NCBI GenBank assembly: GCA_003219345.1
Contig: QHOP01000148.1
Location: forward strand, 14,815 to 21,945
Source: Verrucomicrobiota bacterium
GTDB taxonomy: Bacteria; Verrucomicrobiota; Verrucomicrobiia; Limisphaerales; AV2
Direction of reading: 5' to 3'
Length of the DNA: 7,131 bases
Below, piece after piece: positions 1 to 4,811 of the stretch; the stretch's first letter is position 1; each line of letters starts with the position of its first letter. The notes below the pieces were generated by a model, which ran no database searches, had not been told where the DNA came from, and saw only the letters and a list, made by a program, of their open reading frames with translations. Made by a program: the position numbers and the translations under genes.

Positions 1-281
1 TAAATCCTGCCGGCTTTGGCCATGGTAATGGTTTTGATCCAGCCGGTGAAGCGTTTCGTCGCAATTTCACCGGCCATGTCGGTGTAATCGAGATGACAAT
101 GAGCGTTGACCAGGCCGGGCATGAGGATAGTCCCGCCCAGATGGACCACCGGCCCAACGCCGCGCGACCGTAAATCCTTCCAGCGTCCGACGGCCTCGAT
201 CCGTTGGCCGGAAACCAAAACCGCGCCATCGTCAATGGGCGGCTGCGCAACCGGCAAAACGACGCGAGCGCGAAGAAACAT
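1..281 (-). CDS. Amidohydrolase-family protein, N-terminal part (cut by window edge)
   Basis: Reading leftward from the ATG at 281, 93 codons are open to the window edge. The protein begins MFLRARVVLPVAQPP and has the usual start of a metal-dependent amidohydrolase: a small beta-sandwich (a VLVSGQRIEAVG stretch near residues 21-32), then MPGLVNAHCHLDYTDMAG around residues 54-71. His61 and His63 form the HxH metal-binding pair that opens the TIM-barrel domain. Family members (ATZ/TRZ, guanine or aminofutalosine deaminases and relatives) hydrolyse C-N or C-Cl bonds on ring or amide substrates in the cytoplasm. The substrate cannot be named, because the later His, Glu and Asp ligands lie outside the window. 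There is no clear Shine-Dalgarno sequence before the ATG, and in-frame CTG/TTG codons lie a little upstream, so the start is probable rather than certain. It follows hpf on the same strand with a gap of about 80 nt. Confidence 0.8.
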   Translation of the reverse strand, partial: MFLRARVVLPVAQPPIDDGAVLVSGQRIEAVGRWKDLRSRGVGPVVHLGGTILMPGLVNAHCHLDYTDMAGEIATKRFTGWIKTITMAKAGRI

Positions 282-360
282 GGACAGAATGGAGTTCAGG
301 CGCAAGGGAGTGATGAGAAAAGGCGATACGCCAACACTCCACTACGCCTTCGCCGCGGCG

Positions 361-714
361 CTAGATACCCGATTCCTGGCGCTTGCGCTTGACACGGGCG
401 GCCTCGGTGTGTTTGCGGGCTTTGTATTTGTTGTGCCGCTTGCGGATCTGCTGCTCAATCTTTTTGGTGACAAGATCAATCGCTGCGTAGAGGTCTCTTT
501 CGCAATCTTCAGCGAACAAGTCCGGCCCCGGCACGGCCAGCCGCATGGAGCAGGAAAACTGTTTTTCGGGGGCCTTTCGGTGGTCGTGCTCCAGCGTCAC
601 GCGCGCATCGATGGCGAAACGGTCAAGGTGGTCAAACTTGTTGATGCGGGTCATGATGTGATCCTCGATGGCTTTCGTGAGCGTCACATTGTGCGTCGAG
701 AGAATCAATTTCAT
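361..714 (-). CDS. hpf: Ribosome hibernation promoting factor, short form (HPF/RaiA family)
   Basis: The 117-residue protein starts MKLILSTHNVTLTKAIEDHI. It matches the single-domain HPF/YfiA fold: beta-alpha-beta-beta-beta-alpha, with a conserved acidic and Tyr segment (AEDCERDLYAAIDLV, about residues 68-82) leading into the last helix (KKIEQQIRKRHNKYK). Members bind the 30S subunit across the mRNA and tRNA channel in stationary phase and silence ribosomes, either dimerising them (HPF) or holding them as 70S (YfiA/RaiA). This copy has no C-terminal dimerisation domain of the long-HPF type. It ends instead in a strongly basic tail (about residues 96-113, rich in Lys and Arg), and such tails distinguish YfiA-like from HPF-like behaviour in E. 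coli. Length is close to E. coli YfiA (113 aa). The ATG at 714 has no evident Shine-Dalgarno. The family call is firm; the choice between HPF and RaiA naming is not. Confidence 0.9.
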   Translation of the reverse strand: MKLILSTHNVTLTKAIEDHIMTRINKFDHLDRFAIDARVTLEHDHRKAPEKQFSCSMRLAVPGPDLFAEDCERDLYAAIDLVTKKIEQQIRKRHNKYKARKHTEAARVKRKRQESGI

Positions 715-801
715 GGCGGCATGTTGCGCCGACGCACCCGGAAAATCCAGTCAAACCCAGTTCGCAGATTTCGCGGAAACAAGGCTTTCAACCACCAATG
801 G

Positions 802-825
802 ACACGGATTGACACGAATCCGTGT
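802..825. repeat. Perfect 9-bp inverted repeat, ACACGGATT type
   Basis: acacggatt at 802-810 and aatccgtgt at 817-825 are exact reverse complements, separated by gacacg. The loop repeats part of the arm (gacacg/acacgg), so the whole looks like a decayed short-period ACACGGATT-like repeat folded back on itself. A related degenerate string, gacgcgaatttcacgaatg, occurs near 6190-6208. The dispersed nature elsewhere in the genome is inferred. Confidence 0.6.
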
Positions 826-902
826 TCGACGAGGGGCTGATGGGCGCAACTTGACACCACCACCAAGCCGATGTGACGCACATATCCCCGGCCTGAAGGC
901 CA

Positions 903-929
903 CCCTCTCCCCATCGGATGGGGAGAGGG
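903..929. repeat. Perfect palindromic repeat, CCCTCTCCCCATC type
   Basis: ccctctccccatc (903-915) and gatggggagaggg (917-929) are exact 13-nt reverse complements around a single g at 916, so the folded form is a 12-bp stem with a 3-nt loop. It is followed by the similar acagggtgagggg. There is no T-run on either side, so a dispersed REP-like palindrome fits better than a classic intrinsic terminator, although it could stop or stabilise transcripts from either neighbour. Confidence 0.7.
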
Positions 930-1066
930 ACAGGGTGAGGGGTCTTCTTGCACACCGAACTCGATAGGGTGGATGCGCCCGGGGCTGATTGGGCCATCAT
1001 TTGAAGCTCACCGAGCTTGTACGTCCAAAATACAATTACGGAAGCATTTTCAGTGATTCGTGGTTC

Positions 1067-2516
1067 TTACCGCAACACAAACTGCCGGTGCTGCGTGAAC
1101 ACCTTGCGCAGCGACCGCGACAACTCATCCTGCAAAACCTGCAGCTCGCGGTAAACGGCGACGCTCTTCGCGTTCGGCTGCGTTGTCTCGGCGCGGTTCA
1201 ACTGAACGAATTCATCCGTGATATCATTGATGGGGACTTTTTCGCCCCGCTGCAGTCTCCAGCACCAGAGGGCCTGCAGCGCGGCGCCGTAAGCCGCGCC
1301 TTCGCTGACCTTCAGCGTCACCACCTCCGCGTTGAAAATGTCCGCCATGATCTGGTGCCAGACTTTCGATTTCGCGCCGCCACCCGTCGCGCGAATCTGC
1401 TTCGGCTTCACTCCCAGTTCGGCCAGCCGGCGCAAACCGTAGTTCATGCCAAGCGTCACGCCTTCCATCGCGGCGCGCGCAAAATTCGGCGCGGTGAAGG
1501 TTTTCGGCGTCACGCCCAGGTAAACGCCGGTGCCGTCCGGCACGTTCGGCGTGCGTTCGCCTTCCAAATATGGCAGCAGCAGCACACCGTCTGCGCCCGG
1601 TTTGGCCCGGGCGACGGTGGCATCGAAAGTTTTCACGTCCATGCCGAAGTCGTGCCGGACCATCTCGGTGGCGACCGTCACGTTCATCGTGCAGAGCAGC
1701 GGCAGCCAGCGATTGGTCGAGTCGCAGAACGCGCCGATTTCGCCCTGCGGATCGATCACGGGTTTTTCCGAGCAGGCGTAGATGGTGCCACTGGTGCCGA
1801 AGCTGGCGGTGATGACACCTTGTCGCGTATTGCCTGTCCCGATGGCGCCCATCATGTTGTCGCCACCGCCCGCGCTCACGAGTGTGCCGGAATTCAAACC
1901 CAACGCCCTGGCGGTGGCCGCCTGCAAAGACCCCGCGGGTTGGTCGCTGGAAATCAACGGAGGCAGCTTTTCGCGCAATCCGGGATCGATGGCGCCGATG
2001 GCCGCGTCCGACCACCGGCCTGTTCGCACCTCGAGCAACACCGTGCCGCTGGCGTCGCCATATTCCATCACCTTCTCGCCCGTGAGCCAGAAGTTCAGGT
2101 AATCGTGCGGTAAAAGCACGGTGGCCAAGCGCGCGTAATTCTTCGGCTCGCGTTTTTTGAGCCAAAGAATCTTGGGAGCCGTATAACCCGGCAAAATCGC
2201 GTTGCCCACCACGCGAATCGCGCCCTGGAGACCTCCCAGTCTGTCGGTAATCTCCTCGCACTCGGCGGCCGTCGAAGTGTCGCACCGCTTTGACCTCCGC
2301 AGCGCCGGCTTTCGCCGCCTTGAGCGACCGCCTGATTGCTCTGGCGGTGGCGTCACGCCAGGTGTGCGGATGCTGCTCCTTCGCGCCGGGCGGAAGGTTG
2401 GGAATCAAATCGTAAGTCTGCGAAGCCGCGGCGATGACCTTGCCGTTCTTCGCGTCCACAACGAGCACCTTCGTGGATTGCGTGCCGCTGTCGATGCCGA
2501 TCAAAAGTGTGCGCAT
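1067..2516 (-). pseudogene. xylB: Xylulokinase (FGGY carbohydrate kinase), frameshifted with an internal deletion
   Basis: Xylulokinase phosphorylates D-xylulose with ATP to give xylulose 5-phosphate for the pentose phosphate pathway. The N-terminal part starts at the ATG at 2516 and reads MRTLLIGIDSGTQSTKV, the phosphate-binding start of the FGGY/ASKHA fold. It stays readable for 77 residues to AAEVKA, ending at 2286. The next homologous residues, CDTSTAAECEEITD, are in another frame beginning at 2284, and that frame stays open for 405 codons to the stop at 1067. It carries GGGDN with the presumed catalytic Asp (1856-1870), FGTSGT, LPYLEGERTP, ATGGGAKS and EGAAYGAA. Compared with E. coli XylB (VKALGIAGQMHG...LWND), about 26 residues between VKA and the C/N-D are missing, including the substrate-binding GQxHG motif. 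The repaired length of about 508 aa fits the family. As read, no functional kinase can be made from this copy. An assembly error is the main alternative. Confidence 0.85.
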
Positions 2517-2630
2517 AAAATTTTTGCCGAATGAATGGCCGTCAGAATGGCGAAGCGGGTTCAAGCTGTCCAATCGGAACTGAGGGATTCGGACAAACTC
2601 GCAAAAAGCAGCGCAGGCGCCGAATGCGCA

Positions 2631-2673
2631 GCGGGCGCGGAGGCCCGCAGAACTCGCAGCCGAGACGGCTGCG
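2631..2673. repeat. Pair of adjacent GC-rich hairpins (REP-like)
   Basis: gcgggc at 2631-2636 pairs with gcccgc at 2643-2648 (6-nt loop), and cgcagccg at 2655-2662 pairs exactly with cggctgcg at 2666-2673 (loop aga). The second hairpin is followed by ctac, so on the minus strand it reads GTAGCGCAGCCG, resembling the GTAGCAGCCG start of the larger repeat at 3949-3972. Both probably belong to one class of dispersed palindromic repeats in this genome, which is an inference from two copies only. Confidence 0.6.
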
Positions 2674-2715
2674 CTACTCCCCTTGACACCCGCCGTGTCC
2701 TCAAGGACGCTCGAT

Positions 2716-2735
2716 TGCTCGCGAGCGCGCGAGCA
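2716..2735 (+). promoter_or_regulatory. 8-bp hairpin in the mnmA leader next to the start codon
   Basis: tgctcgcg (2716-2723) and cgcgagca (2728-2735) are exact reverse complements with a 4-nt loop (agcg). The stem ends 5 nt before the mnmA ATG at 2741, where a Shine-Dalgarno would normally be, and none is present. In RNA it could occlude the ribosome landing site. A regulatory role is inference. Confidence 0.4.
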
Positions 2736-2740
2736 CAGAC

Positions 2741-3793
2741 ATGAAGATTGCGGTGCTAATATCGGGCGGCGTGGACAGTTCCGTGGCCCTGCGGCTGGTG
2801 AAACAGGCCGGGCACCGGGACATCACCGCTTTTTATCTGAAGATCTGGCTCGAAGACGAACTGGCCTACCTGGGGAATTGTCCGTGGGAGGAGGACCTCA
2901 AGTACGCCCGCTCTGTTTGTGAGCCAGCGGGCGTCCCGCTCAACGTCATTTCACTCCAGACCGAATACCAGGAACGCGTCGTCTCTGCCGCTGTGGAGGA
3001 GCTTCGCGCCGGACGCACTCCAAGTCCTGACATCTGGTGCAACCAGCGGATCAAATTCGGACTGTTCTGCGAGAAGATCGACCCTGGCTTCGACAAAATC
3101 GTGAGCGGCCATTACGCGCAGGTCGAGGACCACGGCGACCTTCGCCTGCTCAAACGTTCACCGGACCCGGTCAAGGACCAGACTTATTTCCTGTGCGCGC
3201 TTAACCAGAAACAACTTGGCCGCCTTTGGTTTCCCATCGGCCACCTGCGCAAGGACGGCGTGCGACGGCTGGCGCGTGAGTACGATCTGCCCAATCGCAG
3301 CCGCAAGGACAGCCAGGGGATTTGTTTCCTCGGCAAAATCAAGTATCCGGAGTTCGTGCGTCATCACCTCGGCGAACGCGCGGGTGAAATTGTGGAGCTG
3401 GAGACGGGGCGAACCCTCGCCGGACATCGCGGTTTCTGGTTTTACACCATCGGCCAGCGCAAAGGCATCGGTCTGGCGGGCGGTCCCTGGTATGTCGTTA
3501 AGAAGGACGTGCTGGCCAACCGGGTTTACGTATCGCACTCCGACCGATTTCTCGATCACGCCCGACGACAGTTTAACGTAAGTTCGGTGAATTGGATCGG
3601 GGGCGAGCCGCAGCGACTGCAATTGCAGGCCAAGGTCCGGCACGGTCCGCGTCTCGCCGATTGCCAGCTCCGCCCGCTCGACGACGGTCGCTGGGAAGTC
3701 ACGCTGACCGAGCCGGACCAGGGGATTGCTTCCGGTCAATCAGCAGTCTTCTACGACGAGGAAGTGTGTTTGGGCGGCGGTGTGATCGAGTAA
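2741..3793 (+). CDS. mnmA: tRNA-specific 2-thiouridylase MnmA
   Basis: MnmA adds sulfur to C2 of the wobble uridine U34 in tRNA-Lys, -Glu and -Gln, using ATP to adenylate the base and a relayed persulfide as sulfur donor. It acts in the cytoplasm. The 350-residue protein has the expected order: PP-loop ATPase motif SGGVDSS at residues 8-14, catalytic Cys100 in PDIWCNQRIKFG, DQTYFL at 146-151 for tRNA recognition, second catalytic Cys195 in SQGICFLG, TIGQRKG at 236-242, and a C-terminal beta-barrel ending SGQSAVFYDEEVCLGGGVI. Length is slightly below the usual 355-380 aa. The C100/C195 pair supports an active enzyme. The ATG at 2741 immediately precedes the natural KIAVLISGGVDSS start, so it is well placed although no Shine-Dalgarno is visible. 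It is the only clear plus-strand gene here, divergent from xylB and convergent with the hisS gene pair. Confidence 0.95.
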   Translation: MKIAVLISGGVDSSVALRLVKQAGHRDITAFYLKIWLEDELAYLGNCPWEEDLKYARSVCEPAGVPLNVISLQTEYQERVVSAAVEELRAGRTPSPDIWCNQRIKFGLFCEKIDPGFDKIVSGHYAQVEDHGDLRLLKRSPDPVKDQTYFLCALNQKQLGRLWFPIGHLRKDGVRRLAREYDLPNRSRKDSQGICFLGKIKYPEFVRHHLGERAGEIVELETGRTLAGHRGFWFYTIGQRKGIGLAGGPWYVVKKDVLANRVYVSHSDRFLDHARRQFNVSSVNWIGGEPQRLQLQAKVRHGPRLADCQLRPLDDGRWEVTLTEPDQGIASGQSAVFYDEEVCLGGGVIE

Positions 3794-3833
3794 CATGTCG
3801 CCCACGGTTTCCCTTCCCCGTCGTCCTCCTCGT

Positions 3834-3890
3834 CGTTCTCGTCCTCGCCCTCGATTCGTCCTCTTGGTTTCGAGGACGAAGACGAGAACG
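3834..3890. repeat. Large imperfect hairpin with 20-nt CGTTCTCGTCCTCG-type arms
   Basis: The arm at 3834-3853 and the reverse complement of 3871-3890 agree at 18 of 20 positions, with a 17-nt loop. The left arm lies in a run of TCGTCCTC-like units (about 3818-3862), and the right arm is a run of GACGA/GAGGAC units, so the element looks like a short-period pyrimidine-rich repeat facing its own inverted copy. It begins 40 nt after the mnmA stop and could act as a transcript end, but no T-run follows. A dispersed repeat is the safer call. Confidence 0.65.
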
Positions 3891-3894
3891 ATTG

Positions 3895-4044
3895 GGTTCA
3901 TGGTCCCAATGCGCGACAGAAAAGTCGTGGAGGCTACCCATGAACCTCGTAGCAGCCGACGTGAGGAGGCTCATTCTATTTCGAGCTGAAGGAAGTTGGA
4001 GCCTCCTCACGTCGGCTGCTACGGTTCATGAGCCCCAATGCGTG
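3895..4044. repeat. Imperfect direct repeat flanking the inverted repeat
   Basis: 3895-3915 reads GGTTCATGGT then CCCAATGCGCG. 4023-4044 reads GGTTCATGAG then CCCCAATGCGTG. The two copies differ by one indel and a few substitutions, and they sit on either side of the palindrome. The right copy overlaps the outer end of the right arm. They could be an old target duplication or part of a composite repeat unit. Confidence 0.5.
3939..4030. repeat. Long inverted repeat (about 32-bp stem), CATGAACC...GGTTCATG ends
   Basis: The arm at 3939-3972 and the reverse complement of 3999-4030 are identical except for two extra bases (tc at 3947-3948) in the left arm. The 26-nt middle (3973-3998) is unpaired. 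The core of each arm is GTAGCAGCCGACGTGAGG followed by AGGCTC. The element carries no ORF of its own. It is the size of a solo non-autonomous palindromic unit and lies in the gap between the convergent mnmA and the hisS gene pair, where it could also block read-through in both directions. Confidence 0.75.
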
Positions 4045-4096
4045 CGCAATCAATCGTTGGTTTGATAATTCAAAATCACGGCTCGTGACCTTACAA

Positions 4097-4201
4097 TCAC
4101 CTCCACGCGCGTTTCGCGATCTCGCCGAGGTTAACGGTGATGCGCTCCGGTTCTTTCGTCATGCGAAATTCGTAAACGACTTCCTTCTTTTCAGCAATCA
4201 G
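4097..4201 (-). CDS. Possible small ORF or remnant of a coding region
   Basis: Directly downstream of the 194-aa membrane protein, in another frame, the minus strand is open from about 4240 to a TGA at 4097-4099. It reads ...VKRFFVLIAEKKEVVYEF, then RMTKEPERITVNLGEIAKRAWR. The alternating hydrophobic and charged pattern (strand, turn, amphipathic helix) looks like real protein rather than antisense noise. There is no ATG, GTG or TTG upstream of an internal ATG at 4162, which would give only 21 residues. CTG at 4201 or ATT at 4198 would be the starts, with AGAGG about 9-12 nt before them, giving 33-34 residues. Alternatives are the displaced C-terminus of the upstream gene after a frameshift, or a decayed neighbour gene. 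I do not recognise it. Confidence 0.3.
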   Translation of the reverse strand: MIAEKKEVVYEFRMTKEPERITVNLGEIAKRAWR

Positions 4202-4215
4202 TACGAAAAACCTCT

Positions 4216-4800
4216 TTACCTCAAGATCAGAACATTTGGATCAGCGCCGCGCAAAAGCCTGACTTCCTCTTTCGAATAACTATAGTTTTGCACCACACGA
4301 TCCTTCAAGCGGCTCACCAGTTCATTCATGAGGGCTGTGCCGTTTGGCGTGGCATAAAGACTCAGGGGAAGCAAAGCGCCGTTTTGGAACACGATCAGTA
4401 ACGAGGCTCCTTTTATCGCAGCAAAAGCATGTTGCCGCTCAGGTGAAATGAATCTGTCCATTCCTGGAATGGGCCACTTGGTTGGCAGTCCAATGATAAT
4501 CTTTTCCACCGCTGACAAAGGAAGGTGGATTCTTCCACTCATCCCTCCGATCAACTCCGACTGGGTCAGCCGCCAATACTGACGGCTAATCATTCGTCTG
4601 ACGAACCAGAACGCAACGGCCGCCCCAAAAAGCAGACATCCCAAAATGGCCACCGGAGGGGCACGGCCAGTTGAGGAATGGACGCGGAACGAGGTGAGGA
4701 GCAGCAATGGCACGATCGCGCCAATCGAGGTGAGCATCGGGAAACTGACGACACTGGCGATCCAGTCTTTCCGGCCGGGATGCGTAGCAATTTCGTTCAT
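4216..4800 (-). CDS. Small membrane protein with two helices and a beta-rich (PH-like?) domain, unknown function
   Basis: The 194-residue protein has a short polar start (MNEIATHPGRKDW). Two hydrophobic stretches follow, at about residues 16-38 (SFPMLTSIGAIVPLLLL) and 48-67 (PPVAILGCLLFGAAVAFWF), with RR at the inner end. The remaining 125 residues alternate short hydrophobic strands (YWRLTQSELIGG, IHLPLSAVEKIIIG, ASLLIVFQNGALLPLSL) and end in an amphipathic helix (NELVSRLKDRV). That layout resembles bacterial PH-like membrane proteins, but no diagnostic motif is visible, so this is a fold guess. The ATG at 4800 lies 11 nt after the hisS stop, so the two are probably cotranscribed. It looks less GC-rich than its neighbours. 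It is not recognised by name. A coding-like stretch in another frame follows its stop at 4216 and may be a displaced C-terminus. Confidence 0.6.
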   Translation of the reverse strand: MNEIATHPGRKDWIASVVSFPMLTSIGAIVPLLLLTSFRVHSSTGRAPPVAILGCLLFGAAVAFWFVRRMISRQYWRLTQSELIGGMSGRIHLPLSAVEKIIIGLPTKWPIPGMDRFISPERQHAFAAIKGASLLIVFQNGALLPLSLYATPNGTALMNELVSRLKDRVVQNYSYSKEEVRLLRGADPNVLILR

Positions 4801-4811
4801 AACGAACGAGT

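Larger units (their letters stand above)
715..1066. other. Gene-free interval between hpf and the broken xylulokinase gene
   Basis: About 350 nt with no convincing gene. Short ORFs exist on both strands but look like translations of repeats. It contains two perfect hairpin repeats (802-825 and 903-929, listed separately) and a small 6-bp hairpin at 1004-1018 (aagctc/gagctt, 3-nt loop) just beyond the xylulokinase stop, which lacks a T-run and is a weak terminator candidate. The hpf promoter should lie at the left end of this interval, reading leftward, but I could not pick a convincing -35/-10 pair. Confidence 0.6.
2517..2740. other. Divergent intergenic region between xylB and mnmA
   Basis: These 224 nt must hold the leftward xylB promoter and the rightward mnmA promoter. 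The xylB-proximal half is plain sequence. The mnmA-proximal half (about 2610-2735) is GC-rich and full of hairpins, listed separately. A TTGACA at 2683-2688 is the only good -35-like hexamer facing mnmA, but position 2706-2711 (17-nt spacer) reads gacgct, a poor -10, so I do not call a promoter. Confidence 0.5.
3794..4096. other. Gene-free convergent gap, mostly repeats
   Basis: This stretch after mnmA holds the two hairpin elements described separately. Beyond 4044 there is about 50 nt of plain, more AT-rich sequence. ORFs crossing it on the plus strand are built from repeat sequence and have no recognisable protein features. Confidence 0.6.

Noticed and set aside
106..840. Plus-strand ORF of 244 codons across hpf
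   Set aside because: It runs antisense to the amidohydrolase start and the whole hpf gene and has no recognisable features; it is a shadow.
1004..1018. Intrinsic terminator after xylulokinase
   Set aside because: The stem is only 6 bp and no T-run follows in the leftward direction, so it is too weak to call.
989..2113. Long plus-strand ORF of 374 codons opposite the xylulokinase gene
   Set aside because: It is antisense to a clearly recognisable FGGY kinase and its protein is Arg/His/Ala-rich without motifs, as expected from the reverse of GC-rich coding sequence.
1224..2573. Reading the 449-codon minus frame from 2573 as one intact protein
   Set aside because: Only residues from the ATG at 2516 to 2286 look like xylulokinase; afterwards the frame is Arg-rich nonsense while the true homology continues in the other frame.
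2683..2711. Promoter for mnmA based on TTGACA at 2683-2688
   Set aside because: With a 17-nt spacer the -10 position reads gacgct, a poor match, and no better hexamer lies at 16-18 nt.
3592..4065. Plus-strand ORF of 157 codons over the mnmA end and repeats
   Set aside because: It overlaps mnmA in the wrong frame and then translates the hairpin repeats; no protein-like pattern.
4028..4279. Plus-strand ORF of 83 codons
   Set aside because: It starts inside the repeat and overlaps the membrane protein gene; the minus strand reads better as protein in the same interval.
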